The notes under the pieces: generated by a model
Seen by the model: the letters and a program-made list of their open reading frames with translations, nothing else
Told to the model about the DNA's origin: nothing
Database searches by the model: none
Shown here: positions 34,687 to 42,253 of the stretch, in pieces
Position numbering within the stretch: the first letter of the stretch is position 1
Layout of the letters: the number at the start of each line of letters is the position of its first letter
Source of the DNA: Helicobacter turcicus
GTDB lineage: Bacteria > Campylobacterota > Campylobacteria > Campylobacterales > Helicobacteraceae
Direction: 5' to 3'
Length of the DNA: 64,000 bases
NCBI RefSeq assembly: GCF_019711685.1
Contig: NZ_JAIGYQ010000002.1
Coordinates: 124,001-188,000 of the forward strand
Made by a program: the position numbers and the translations under genes

Positions 34687-35616
34687 ATGCAAGATTATAG
34701 AGTTTTCACTGGAAACGCACATAGGGAGTTTTCTAAGTATGTTGCTAGAGTTTTAGATGTTCAAATTTCTCATGCGGAAGTTACACGATTTAGTGATGGG
34801 GAAATTAGCATTCGTTTGTGCGAGAGTGTGCGTGGTAAAGATGTTTTTGTAATTCAGCCAACTTGTGCGCCAACAAATGATAATTTAATGGAATTATTAG
34901 TGATGGTAGATGCGCTAAAGCGGAGTTCTGCAAAAAGCATTAATGCGATAATGCCTTATTTTGGTTATGCAAGACAAGATAGAAAAGCAGCCCCACGCGT
35001 TCCTATAACAGCAAAACTTGTCGCAGATTTACTTCAACGCGCTGGAATTACGCGTTTGATTACAATGGACTTGCATGCAGGGCAGATTCAAGGATTTTTT
35101 GATATTCCAGTGGATAATTTGTATGGCTCAATCGTGCTTAAAGAGCATGTTATAGCAAAAAATCTTAAAAATCCTATTGTCGCAAGTCCAGATATTGGAG
35201 GTGTTGCGCGTGCTAGATATTTTGCAAAGCTTTTGGGACTTGATATTGTTATCATTGATAAAAGACGTGAAAAAGCAAATGAAAGTGAAGTAATGAATGT
35301 GATTGGAAATGTAGAAGATAAAGATGTTATTTTGATTGATGATATGATTGATACAGCGGGAACAATAGTAAAAGCAGCAAGTGCCTTTAAGCAAAAAGGA
35401 GCGGCAAGTGTGATTGCTCTTGGCACACATGCCGTATTTAGTGGTCCTGCGTATGAGAGAATCGCAAATAGTGAAATTGATGAGGTGATAGTAACCGATA
35501 CGATTCCATTACGACAGAGTTGTGAAAAGATTAAAATTTTAAGTGTTGCACCTTTATTTGCAGAAGTAATTAAAAGGATAAATAATGACGAAAGCGTTAA
35601 TTCTCTTTTTGTGTAA
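34687..35616 (+). CDS. prs: Ribose-phosphate pyrophosphokinase
   Basis: 309 residues. It makes PRPP from ribose 5-phosphate and ATP. Blocks include RFSDGEISIRLCESVRG, MPYFGYARQDRK, DLHAGQIQGFF and the PRPP loop VILIDDMIDTAGTI. The ATG at 34687 sits six bases after AAAGG and starts at the usual family position; a start 30 bases earlier lacks a binding site. Ends 32 bases inside the start of the cyclophilin gene. Confidence 0.96.
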   Translation: MQDYRVFTGNAHREFSKYVARVLDVQISHAEVTRFSDGEISIRLCESVRGKDVFVIQPTCAPTNDNLMELLVMVDALKRSSAKSINAIMPYFGYARQDRKAAPRVPITAKLVADLLQRAGITRLITMDLHAGQIQGFFDIPVDNLYGSIVLKEHVIAKNLKNPIVASPDIGGVARARYFAKLLGLDIVIIDKRREKANESEVMNVIGNVEDKDVILIDDMIDTAGTIVKAASAFKQKGAASVIALGTHAVFSGPAYERIANSEIDEVIVTDTIPLRQSCEKIKILSVAPLFAEVIKRINNDESVNSLFV

Positions 35617-36157
35617 AATTGGTATCATTTTTGGGTTTGGAGCCTCCTTAAATGCGCAAGAGAAGGAGATAATCCAAGCAGTGTTAGAGACGACTTCAGG
35701 TAAGATTACTTTAGATTTATTCCCACATGTTGCTCCAAAAGCAGTTGAAAACTTTGTAACACATATTAATAATGGATATTATAATGGAATAATTTTTCAT
35801 CGTGTAATTCGTCAGTTTATGATTCAAGGAGGAGACCCAACTGGCACAGGGAGAGGAGGAGAATCTATATGGGGAGAGGATTTTGAAGATGAGATTGCAA
35901 AGGGATACGCTTTTGATAGAGCTGGGATTTTGGCAATGGCAAATGCAGGGGCTAATACTAATGGTAGTCAATTTTTTATTACAACAACGCGCACTCCGCA
36001 TTTAAATGGAAAACATACGATTTTTGGTGAAATTAGCAAGCAGTACGAAGCAGAGAGTTTCAAGACATTACGCAAAATAGAATATTCTCCAACAGATTAT
36101 ACAGACAAGCCTATAAAGGAACAAAAAATCTTAAAGGCATATATTCTCGCAAATTAA
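35585..36157 (+). CDS. Periplasmic peptidyl-prolyl cis-trans isomerase, cyclophilin type
   Basis: 190 residues with a signal peptide (about 1-24, ending SLNA) and a compact cyclophilin domain: FHRVIRQFMIQGGDPTGTGRGG, MANAGANTNGSQFFIT and HLNGKHTIFGE, which contain the catalytic Arg. It catalyses proline isomerisation in outer-envelope protein folding. The ATG overlaps the prs end by 32 bases and follows AAGGATAAATA. Confidence 0.93.
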   Translation: MTKALILFLCKIGIIFGFGASLNAQEKEIIQAVLETTSGKITLDLFPHVAPKAVENFVTHINNGYYNGIIFHRVIRQFMIQGGDPTGTGRGGESIWGEDFEDEIAKGYAFDRAGILAMANAGANTNGSQFFITTTRTPHLNGKHTIFGEISKQYEAESFKTLRKIEYSPTDYTDKPIKEQKILKAYILAN

Positions 36158-36166
36158 TCTTGTAAT

Positions 36167-36694
36167 CTAAGATTTTGGTCGGAATGCTTGGATAACAGAA
36201 GGGTTTGTTTCTAGATATGCTGCCCCAATTAAATCAAGGCAATAAGGCACGGCGGGAAAAACTGCATCTAAGCATTCTCTAATGGATTTTGGTTTGCCTG
36301 GGAGATTGATAATTAGACTTTTGTGATAGATTCCAGCACTTTGTCGCGATAGAATTGCTGTTGGGACATATTGTAAGCTAGTTTGACGCATAAGCTCACC
36401 AAAACCCGGCAATATCTTGTCACATATGGCTTCTGTTGCTTCTGGCGTTACATCTCTTTTTGCTGGTCCTGTGCCACCTGTTGTTACAATTAAATCACAA
36501 GATTCTTTATCTGCAAACGTAATAAGTTGTTCTTTAATTAATTCTAATTCATCAGCAATCACACAATAACTATATGTAAATGGGGTGATAAGATATTCTT
36601 GTAGAGTTTCTAAAATTGCTATTCCAGAAATGTCTTCGTAAATTCCAGCACTTGCACGGTCTGAAATGGTTAGGATTCCAATTTTTGCTTGCAT
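36167..36694 (-). CDS. mogA: Molybdopterin adenylyltransferase
   Basis: 175 residues. It has the MogA/MoaB fold with LTISDRASAGIYEDISG at the start, VTTGGTGPAKRDVTPEA (MPT-binding loop) and INLPGKPKSIRECLDAV. It adenylylates molybdopterin before molybdate insertion. It lies two bases after mobB and 64 bp beyond moaE, so the molybdenum cofactor genes cluster on the minus strand. Confidence 0.93.
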   Translation of the reverse strand: MQAKIGILTISDRASAGIYEDISGIAILETLQEYLITPFTYSYCVIADELELIKEQLITFADKESCDLIVTTGGTGPAKRDVTPEATEAICDKILPGFGELMRQTSLQYVPTAILSRQSAGIYHKSLIINLPGKPKSIRECLDAVFPAVPYCLDLIGAAYLETNPSVIQAFRPKS

Positions 36695-36696
36695 TT

Positions 36697-37182
36697 TTAT
36701 TCCTTTATGTTGGTGTCAATCCATTTTAAGATTTCTATGGGATTGTTTAAATCCAAAATCTTTAATGGATAAGGTTTTAGGGATTCTTTGGGGATACTAG
36801 AATCCATAGCGACAGCCTGGATGAAGGGCAAAAAGCGTTCATCAAAAGAATTTCTAGCTACACAAATTCTAGGAAGAGCAAGTTCTTTTAAGCCTTCTAC
36901 AAAAAGGTAATCATAAGTATTAAATTGCATCTTTAGGAACTCTATGCTTAATGCTTTATGGAATCGCAAAGTAGTTTGTGTGTTTCCTAATATTGCTACA
37001 TCAGCTCCACTCTCAAAAAAACGTGCAGAATCTTTACCTTGCATATCAAGCTTTGCTTTATCTTTTGGGTCGTGCTTGATAATGGCAACCCTTTTTGCTT
37101 GAGTTGTTAAAAGCAGAGAGAGCTTTTCAATTAATGTTGTTTTGCCACTATTAGAATTTCCTGTAAATGCAACCGCTTTCAC
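36697..37182 (-). CDS. mobB: Molybdopterin-guanine dinucleotide biosynthesis protein B
   Basis: 161 residues, a P-loop GTP-binding protein (Walker A GNSNSGKTTLIEKL) that assists MobA in forming MGD for molybdoenzymes. The mid blocks IKHDPKDKAKLDMQGKDSARFF and YDYLFVEGLKELALPRICVAR match the family. MobA is not in this window. Confidence 0.92.
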   Translation of the reverse strand: MKAVAFTGNSNSGKTTLIEKLSLLLTTQAKRVAIIKHDPKDKAKLDMQGKDSARFFESGADVAILGNTQTTLRFHKALSIEFLKMQFNTYDYLFVEGLKELALPRICVARNSFDERFLPFIQAVAMDSSIPKESLKPYPLKILDLNNPIEILKWIDTNIKE

Positions 37183-37246
37183 TTAAAAAACCTTTGTTGG
37201 ATCCTATGTTTATGCTTTTAGATTTCGTATTTTTCAAATCCCGCTC

Positions 37247-37720
37247 TTAGTGGTCATCACTTAGGATTCCGCTATGTGGGAGGTGGTGGCTACGTCCTTT
37301 TGCATAAATACGTTGCCCATTTTTTAAGTCGTATTTCCAAATGGGAGCATTGTGTTTAAAGTCTTCAATAAAATTTTCAAAGAGTTCTAGTGTTGCTCGT
37401 CTTTGAGAGCTAAAAACTCCCGCCATGTAAGAGCTTTTATGATTTGGCACATCACCTTTTGCATGTGCCATTTTTAAGTGCGCATTAAGTTTTTGTGCTT
37501 TTGTGTGCCATGTATTAAACCATTGCTCTAAAAGTGGCGTGTAAATGTCAAAACTTAAACCATCGCAGTCATTTTCAGCACGCACGATTCCTGTAAATAT
37601 GGCACTTGCTCCAAAATTTCGTAAAGCACCAAAGGTATGCCATTGCGTATAAATTGCTAATGTATCTAGTGCGCCATCAAAAAGTAGTAAAGAGTTAGAA
37701 TCTTGCACTATCCGCCACAC
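37247..37720 (-). CDS. moaE: Molybdopterin synthase catalytic subunit
   Basis: 157 residues. MoaE forms molybdopterin synthase with MoaD, transferring two sulfurs to precursor Z. It has the family block FGASAIFTGIVRAENDCDG and the later MAGVFSSQRRATLELFENFI with active-site Lys/Arg. It overlaps moaD by 13 bases. The C-terminal ~25 residues (KGRSHHLPHSG) appear slightly longer than usual. Confidence 0.92.
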   Translation of the reverse strand: MWRIVQDSNSLLLFDGALDTLAIYTQWHTFGALRNFGASAIFTGIVRAENDCDGLSFDIYTPLLEQWFNTWHTKAQKLNAHLKMAHAKGDVPNHKSSYMAGVFSSQRRATLELFENFIEDFKHNAPIWKYDLKNGQRIYAKGRSHHLPHSGILSDDH

Positions 37721-37929
37721 ACAGGGGGAAGTAGAGCAATTTTATCACCTTTTTTAATAGGAGTATCTAAAGAGGTAATAATCTCGTTATTTAAAGCAAT
37801 GGCGCAATCCTTTAGCCATACATTAATTTCTGGAATTGCTTGTAGCTCTTTCTTTAGTGCGTGTAGATTTACAGCATTGCTTGTGTAGGTTTTATTTCCT
37901 AAAGGACCTAGAAATTCAACTTTTATCAT
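37708..37929 (-). CDS. moaD: Molybdopterin synthase sulfur carrier subunit
   Basis: 73 residues with a ubiquitin-like fold and the required C-terminal Gly-Gly (LLPPVCGG), which becomes a thiocarboxylate. The ATG at 37929 lies five bases after AAGGAG, and a start 30 bases upstream is rejected. It overlaps moaE by 13 bases. Confidence 0.93.
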   Translation of the reverse strand: MIKVEFLGPLGNKTYTSNAVNLHALKKELQAIPEINVWLKDCAIALNNEIITSLDTPIKKGDKIALLPPVCGG

Positions 37930-37945
37930 AAATGCTCCTTGAGTT

Positions 37946-38293
37946 TTAAAGTAATTCAATGCGTTCTTCTTGCATCTTATAAGGGATTTTTGGCGTAGGC
38001 TTTGGAGTGGGATTATGCGTTGGCTTTGGCGCTAATTTTGGAGATTCTTTAGGCAAACGATTAACGGAAATGATTTTGCCTGTTCTTCCATCAACAAAAA
38101 ATGCAGAATCCTTTGGATATTTTTGCATTTCCCTTTTAAGTGCTTCATCAAAAGGCGTTAAAGGCGTGACTGACACTTGTTTTTTGGGGGGAGATGGAGG
38201 GTTTGGAGATACAAAGGTATCGGCATACAAAGTATTTCCAATGAGACTAAGAGCAAGAATACTAACGTTCAAAACTCTCAAAATTGGTTGCAT
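37946..38293 (-). CDS. Small secreted proline-rich protein, function unknown
   Basis: 115 residues with a signal peptide (about 1-24, ending TLYA) and a Pro/Lys-rich mature part (several KPTHNPTPKPTPK-type stretches). The mature part has a segment (about 42-75) with FDEALKREMQKYPKDSAFFVDGRTGKIISVN but no recognised domain. ATG follows AAGGATTACTC. It ends 16 bp before moaD and so may be co-transcribed. Confidence 0.65.
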   Translation of the reverse strand: MQPILRVLNVSILALSLIGNTLYADTFVSPNPPSPPKKQVSVTPLTPFDEALKREMQKYPKDSAFFVDGRTGKIISVNRLPKESPKLAPKPTHNPTPKPTPKIPYKMQEERIELL

Positions 38294-38332
38294 GAGTAAT
38301 CCTTGAAAAACGAAACTTTGGCTATAATTCTA

Positions 38333-38338
38333 CAATAA
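38333..38338 (+). promoter_or_regulatory. Probable -10 box for ridA
   Basis: TATAAT in TTTGGCTATAATTCTAC lies 26 bp before the ridA ATG, on the opposite strand to the proline-rich protein gene. Confidence 0.45.
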
Positions 38339-38363
38339 ACTATGCAAAAAGTAAAGGAATCTT

Positions 38364-38738
38364 ATGTTAGAAATCATAGAAACGCAAAATGCGCCCCAAG
38401 CAATTGGTCCTTATTCTCAAGCCATCAGAACACAAGAAATCATTTATACTTCAGGGCAGATTGGATTAACACCGCAAGGAGCGTTGGTAGATGGTATTGA
38501 AGCACAAACAAGACAGGTGTTGAATAATTTGAGTGAAGTTCTCAAAGCAGGTGGAAGCAGTTTACAAAATGTTGTAAAAACAACGATTTTTTTAAGCAAT
38601 ATGGACGATTTCGCACTTGTCAATACAATCTATGCGGAATTTTTTGGAGCGCACAAGCCCGCTAGAAGCACGGTAGCGGTAAAAACATTACCTAAAGGTG
38701 CTTTGGTGGAGATTGAATGTATTGCGTTAGTAGGATAA
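38364..38738 (+). CDS. ridA: RidA family enamine/imine deaminase
   Basis: 124 residues, the normal RidA (YjgF/YER057c) length. It has the signature blocks AIGPYSQAIRTQEIIYTSGQIG, QTRQVLNNLSEVLKAGG and the C-terminal end PKGALVEIECIALVG with the active-site Arg (RSTVAVKTLPKGA). RidA hydrolyses reactive 2-aminoacrylate to protect PLP enzymes. ATG follows AAGGAATCTT. Confidence 0.93.
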   Translation: MLEIIETQNAPQAIGPYSQAIRTQEIIYTSGQIGLTPQGALVDGIEAQTRQVLNNLSEVLKAGGSSLQNVVKTTIFLSNMDDFALVNTIYAEFFGAHKPARSTVAVKTLPKGALVEIECIALVG

Positions 38739-38752
38739 ATTAAGGATAATTC

Positions 38753-38881
38753 ATTGCATTATTGCGAGATAAGCAATCTATAATTTTGTATCTCAAAGGT
38801 TTTGCAATGGAATTTTTTAAAAGGGATTCCATATTTATAGATTGCCACGCAAGTTTAAAAACTTACTCGCAATGACGCAAT
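38753..38881. repeat. Inverted-repeat intergenic element (TCATTGCGAG type)
   Basis: Left arm 38753-38782 (ATTGC, ATTGCGAG, AAGCAATCTATA in order) is matched by the complement of the right arm 38837-38881 (ATAGATTGCC and CTCGCAATGACGCAAT). A nested ATGGAAT/ATTCCAT pair and an AAGTTTAAAAACTT palindrome lie inside. The arms resemble the widespread bacterial repeat family built on TCATTGCGAG, inferred from the core sequence. It is not coding. Copies elsewhere in the genome cannot be tested here. Confidence 0.55.
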
Positions 38882-38911
38882 AACAAGCCACGATTCTATA
38901 AGTGGAATCTC

Positions 38912-39022
38912 TTAAGGACACACGTTAATCTGTCGTTGTGAGGCAAAGTTGAAGCGCGCACAACGAAGTGATACCCATACCCGCTTATCTTGCACACTCA
39001 TCAGTATTGTATTTGAATCCAT
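38912..39022 (-). CDS. Possible 36-residue small ORF in the ridA-rplU gap
   Basis: The frame runs from an ATG six bases after AAGGAG to a TAA, encoding 36 residues (MDSNTILMSVQDKR at its start). A TAATAC box at 39057-39062 could be its -10. Its 3' half runs through a hairpin (TCGTTGTG 38933-38940, CACAACGA 38959-38966) like the neighbouring repeat, so it may be a truncated gene that the repeat invaded, or a real small protein. No family is recognised. Confidence 0.3.
   Translation of the reverse strand: MDSNTILMSVQDKRVWVSLRCARFNFASQRQINVCP
38933..38966. repeat. Hairpin with perfect 8-bp stem
   Basis: TCGTTGTG and CACAACGA are perfect complements around an 18-base loop. The sequence looks like a degenerate half of the TCATTGCGAG repeat family found just upstream. 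Confidence 0.5.
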
Positions 39023-39176
39023 ATGTTTCTCCTTAGTTTTGAAATTTTAATTTGCAGTATTACGACATATTTTTTTTTAAATAAATATTTAATATACGAA
39101 TATACTATCGCAATTTGAAATCAAGAGAAAGTTTATTTAATTTTTTTAACAAACCACATAATTAAATGGAATTTAA
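39023..39176. other. AT-rich gap segment, no gene seen
   Basis: 154 bases of very AT-rich DNA with runs of T and an ATATACGAATATA stretch (around 39092-39104). It could hold a promoter for the small minus-strand ORF (TAATAC at 39057-39062) and for rightward transcription. I see no gene here. Confidence 0.4.
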
Positions 39177-39302
39177 ATGAAATATACAAAACAAGACAAA
39201 ACAAGAATCTTGCGCATTACTACGCGCACATTGCAAAGATGGAAATACATCGAGCCAAAGCTTTTAATATCATTACTTCAAGTAATCTTAATAAAATTTT
39301 AG
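39177..39302 (+). pseudogene. Possible frameshifted helix-turn-helix protein remnant
   Basis: The first frame encodes 41 residues starting MKYTKQDKTRILRITTRTLQ, which looks like the recognition-helix region of a small DNA-binding protein (ILxITTRTLQRW). From about 39250 the coding-like sequence continues in another frame ([16 protein letters not shown] and FISFNKNNF) up to the rplU start. One frameshift would join the two, so this reads as a decayed small gene ahead of rplU. The continuing frame overlaps the rplU promoter region. Confidence 0.35.
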
Positions 39303-39303
39303 A

Positions 39304-39309
39304 TAGAAT
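39304..39309 (+). promoter_or_regulatory. Probable -10 box for rplU-rpmA
   Basis: TAGAAT in TTAGATAGAATCCC lies 54 bp before the rplU ATG, with AT-rich DNA upstream. It predicts a leader of about 47 nt. Confidence 0.4.
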
Positions 39310-39362
39310 CCCAAGTTTTATTAGTTTTAATAAAAATAACTTCAAATCAAGGACATTGTATT

Positions 39363-39674
39363 ATGTATGCAATTATTAGGAATGGAGGCAAACAATACAA
39401 GGTAAAACAAGGCGATATTATTTTGCTAGATTGTTTGAATCTTGAGCCAAAGTCAAAAGTTGAAGTGAAAGAAATTTTAGCCATCTGCGATGGTGATAAT
39501 GTGAAACTTGGTGCGCCTTATGTAAGTGGTGCGAAAGTTGAGCTTGAAGTTATCAATGAGGGCAGAGGCAAAAAAGTCATTACTTTCAAAAAACGCCGAA
39601 GAAAAGATAGTAAAACAAAAAGAGGTTTTAGACGAGACTTTACGCGTGTTCGCGTAGTTACAATTGCGGCTTAA
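39363..39674 (+). CDS. rplU: 50S ribosomal protein L21
   Basis: 103 residues, standard L21, with the opening [19 protein letters not shown] and the basic end ([19 protein letters not shown] in part). It binds 23S rRNA domain II. It precedes rpmA and obgE, the usual order. AAGGA lies nine bases before the ATG, a little far. Confidence 0.97.
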   Translation: MYAIIRNGGKQYKVKQGDIILLDCLNLEPKSKVEVKEILAICDGDNVKLGAPYVSGAKVELEVINEGRGKKVITFKKRRRKDSKTKRGFRRDFTRVRVVTIAA

Positions 39675-39697
39675 ATTGCAACATTTAAGGAGTTGAT

Positions 39698-39955
39698 ATG
39701 GCACACAAGAAAGGTCAAGGTAGCACCCAGAATAATCGAGATTCTGCGGGACGTCGCTTAGGTGTTAAGAAATTTGGTGGGCAATTTGTGCGTGCGGGCA
39801 ATATTATCATTCGCCAAAGAGGCACAAAAGTGCATCCCGGAAATAATGTAGGAGTAGGTAAAGATCATACAATTTTTGCGTTAATTGATGGGATTGTCTC
39901 TTTTGAGAGAAAAGATAGGAATCGCAAAAAAGTTTCTATTATTCCCACTTCTTAA
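39698..39955 (+). CDS. rpmA: 50S ribosomal protein L27
   Basis: 85 residues, standard L27, starting [20 protein letters not shown] (first part shown) and with [17 protein letters not shown]. It reaches the peptidyl-transferase centre. It lacks an N-terminal leader of the kind cleaved in Firmicutes. Confidence 0.97.
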   Translation: MAHKKGQGSTQNNRDSAGRRLGVKKFGGQFVRAGNIIIRQRGTKVHPGNNVGVGKDHTIFALIDGIVSFERKDRNRKKVSIIPTS

Positions 39956-39967
39956 ACTTTCTGTAAT

Positions 39968-39994
39968 TTTAAGATTCCATTATGGAATCTTAAA
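39968..39994 (+). repeat. Perfect 12-bp inverted repeat between rpmA and obgE
   Basis: TTTAAGATTCCA and TGGAATCTTAAA face each other across a 3-base loop. The stem is mostly AT and no T-run follows, so it may act as an attenuating or processing hairpin between the ribosomal genes and obgE and not as a strong terminator. Confidence 0.55.
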
Positions 39995-40022
39995 GGCTTC
40001 TAAATATTTTCAAGGTTATTTA

Positions 40023-41105
40023 ATGTTTATTGATAGTGTTGAAATCTTTGTGTCTTCTGGCAAAGGTGGAGAGGGTTCAGTTTCTTTTCGCCGTGAGAAA
40101 TTTGTCATTAATGGCGGTCCAGATGGTGGCAATGGTGGCAATGGTGGCAATGTATATTTTCAAGTGGATAGAAATACCGATACACTCTCGTATTTTAGAG
40201 GACACAAACATTTTAAGGCACAAAATGGGCGTCCGGGTGAAGGACGTAATAAATATGGTAAAAAAGGAGAGGATTTAGTTATTATTGTTCCTCCTGGGAC
40301 ACAAGTCTTTGATAGTAAGAGTGGTGAGCTAATTTTAGATTTGTTAGATGTAACACAAAAGGTGTTATTTTTAGAAGGCGGAAAAGGAGGCTTAGGTAAT
40401 GTACATTTTAAAAGTGCGACAAACCAGCGTCCAACTTATGCCCAAAAAGGTTTGCCCGGAATTACAAAAACTATTCGCTTGGAGCTTAAGCTTATTGCAG
40501 ATGTCGGGCTTGTGGGATTTCCAAATGTAGGTAAATCCACTCTTGTTTCTGTGTTATCAAATGCAAGACCAGAAATTGCAAATTATGAATTTACAACTTT
40601 AATTCCTAGCCTTGGAATCGTAAATGTGGGAGATTATCAATCTTTCGTGATAGCAGATATTCCCGGAATTATTGGCGGAGCAAGTGAGGGAAAGGGACTT
40701 GGAATAGAATTTTTGCGTCATATTGAGCGTACACAATTTTTACTTTTTGTGTTAGATTTAGCAAATTATAGGGATATTCAAGAGCAGTATAAGATATTGC
40801 GTTTAGAGGTGGGTAGATTTAGTAAAGAGTTAGAAAATCGTCCTTTTGGAATCATGTTTTCAAAAAGTGATGTGTTAGAGGATGCAGAAAATCTCGTGGA
40901 ATCTTTTGTTGGGAGTTTAGATTTTAATCTAAAAAAACATACAGAGATTTCGCAATGCTATATTCAAAAAAAAGCCGATGATTTTGGCGGAGAATTTGAT
41001 TTTGCAAAACCGCTTTTTGCTCTAAGTGTTTCAAGTGTGAGCGGTGCTAATGTGGAATCTTTAAAGCATTTATTATATGCAAGCTTAAAGAAATCTAGAG
41101 GATAA
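40023..41105 (+). CDS. obgE: Obg/CgtA GTPase
   Basis: 360 residues. It has the glycine-rich Obg domain ([18 protein letters not shown] and many GG turns) followed by a G domain with G1 [10 protein letters not shown]3 DIPG and G4 SKSD (the usual NKxD Asn is Ser). Obg GTPases act in 50S assembly. The frame is open upstream to 39885, but the ATG at 40023 starts at the conserved MFIDSVEIF and follows AAGG. It overlaps nothing; proB follows after one base. Confidence 0.94.
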   Translation: MFIDSVEIFVSSGKGGEGSVSFRREKFVINGGPDGGNGGNGGNVYFQVDRNTDTLSYFRGHKHFKAQNGRPGEGRNKYGKKGEDLVIIVPPGTQVFDSKSGELILDLLDVTQKVLFLEGGKGGLGNVHFKSATNQRPTYAQKGLPGITKTIRLELKLIADVGLVGFPNVGKSTLVSVLSNARPEIANYEFTTLIPSLGIVNVGDYQSFVIADIPGIIGGASEGKGLGIEFLRHIERTQFLLFVLDLANYRDIQEQYKILRLEVGRFSKELENRPFGIMFSKSDVLEDAENLVESFVGSLDFNLKKHTEISQCYIQKKADDFGGEFDFAKPLFALSVSSVSGANVESLKHLLYASLKKSRG

Positions 41106-41106
41106 A

Positions 41107-41901
41107 ATGCAAAAAAACCAAGAGAAAAATAACAGAATTGTCATTAAAGTTGGTAGCGCGATTTTGGTAGAGAATCAGAGTATTAATTTTGATTGCATTG
41201 AAGCTTTAGCGCAGTTAATTGCAAAACTTAGAAGTGTTTATGAGGTGATTTTGGTAAGCTCTGGAGCAGTAGCTGCTGGATACACGGAGATAAAGCTTGA
41301 CAAAACAAATCTTAGCAATAAACAAGCCTTAGCGGCAATTGGACAGCCCTTGCTTATGCAAATTTATGCAAATGTGTTTGAAAAATATCAAATTACAACT
41401 GCGCAAGTATTACTAACAGCATATGATTTTGATTCTAGAAAACATACACAAAATGCGCGCAATGCAATGGAGGTTTTGTTATCAAATCAGGTGTTGCCTA
41501 TCATTAATGAAAATGATGTGATTGCAACAGGGGAATTGAAATATCTAGGTTTTGGGGATAATGACCAACTTTCTGCGCATGTTGCGCATTTTTTTGATGC
41601 ACGTTTGCTTGCAATATTAAGTGATATTGATGCATATTTTGAGGCTAATCCCAAAGACTACCCTAATGCAAAAATGAGAAAGGTTGTAACACAAATTTCA
41701 GATGATGAACTTTGTGCAGAATTTACACCAAATAATCAGTTTGCCACAGGTGGAATCGTAACAAAACTTAAAGCAGCAAAATTTTTGTTAGATAATCAAA
41801 AGGAAATGTTTTTATCCAGTGGTAAGGACTTAAGTGTATTGCACGACTTTCTAATGCATAATATTTACGAAAAAGGCACATTATTTACCACAAATCCATA
41901 A
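41107..41901 (+). CDS. proB: Glutamate 5-kinase (short form without PUA domain)
   Basis: 264 residues of amino-acid kinase fold: VIKVGSAILVENQSINFD at the start, VSSGAVAAGY and QALAAIGQPLLM, and FATGGIVTKLKAA. It phosphorylates glutamate for proline synthesis. E. coli ProB is about 100 residues longer because of a C-terminal PUA domain that is missing here. proA and proC are not in the window. It starts one base after obgE. Confidence 0.92.
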   Translation: MQKNQEKNNRIVIKVGSAILVENQSINFDCIEALAQLIAKLRSVYEVILVSSGAVAAGYTEIKLDKTNLSNKQALAAIGQPLLMQIYANVFEKYQITTAQVLLTAYDFDSRKHTQNARNAMEVLLSNQVLPIINENDVIATGELKYLGFGDNDQLSAHVAHFFDARLLAILSDIDAYFEANPKDYPNAKMRKVVTQISDDELCAEFTPNNQFATGGIVTKLKAAKFLLDNQKEMFLSSGKDLSVLHDFLMHNIYEKGTLFTTNP

Positions 41902-41925
41902 ATTTAGGAATGAAAATTGCTTTAA

Positions 41926-41951
41926 TCTCCTTAATTGATGATTTAAGGAGA
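41926..41951 (+). promoter_or_regulatory. Hairpin that sequesters the ribosome-binding site of the 61-aa ORF
   Basis: TCTCCTTAA (41926-41934) and TTAAGGAGA (41943-41951) form a perfect 9-bp stem around an 8-base loop. The downstream arm contains the whole AAGGAG used by the ORF starting at 41957, so the folded RNA would block its translation. A short leader frame (ATG 41910 to TGA 41952-41954) crosses the stem, and its translation could open it. Regulation is inferred, not shown. Confidence 0.55.
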
Positions 41952-41956
41952 TGAAA

Positions 41957-42142
41957 ATGGAATTTTTAAAAGACGATGGATTAGCTTTTTGCAACTTTTT
42001 TGATATTAGTGAGATTTCTGTGCAAAAAAAAGGTGATTTTAAAAAAAATGATAAAAGTGGCGTGTATCTAAATGATACCAAAGAAAACGAAAGGGTGATG
42101 ATTTTATATACTAAAGAGAAGCCACAAAAAACATCTGCGTGA
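41957..42142 (+). CDS. Small 61-residue protein, function unknown
   Basis: 61 residues starting MEFLKDDGLAFCNFFDISEI, no signal peptide and no recognised domain; the second half is charged (KKGDFKKNDKSG). The ATG at 41957 is six bases after AAGGAG, while an earlier ATG abuts the site and is rejected. It follows proB by 55 bp and sits behind the hairpin described separately. No relative recognised; the good start signals make it more than a chance ORF. Confidence 0.55.
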   Translation: MEFLKDDGLAFCNFFDISEISVQKKGDFKKNDKSGVYLNDTKENERVMILYTKEKPQKTSA

Positions 42143-42215
42143 TACTAAAGGAAGCAGTTTTTTTAAAAAAAATCACAAAATCCTTGCAATGCCTTTAATT
42201 AGCTGAAATTATTGT

Positions 42216-42221
42216 TATAAT
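42216..42221 (+). promoter_or_regulatory. Probable extended -10 box for pycB
   Basis: TGTTATAATG carries a perfect TATAAT with a TG-type extension, 33 bp before the pycB ATG. It implies a 26-nt leader. Confidence 0.55.
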
Positions 42222-42253
42222 GCAAAATTAAACATAGAATTTTGGAGTTTTTA

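Noticed and set aside
39092-39104. ATATACGAATATA as a regulator operator
   Set aside because: The arms are only TATA-type sequence in very AT-rich DNA, and the centre is not symmetric; a chance match is likely.
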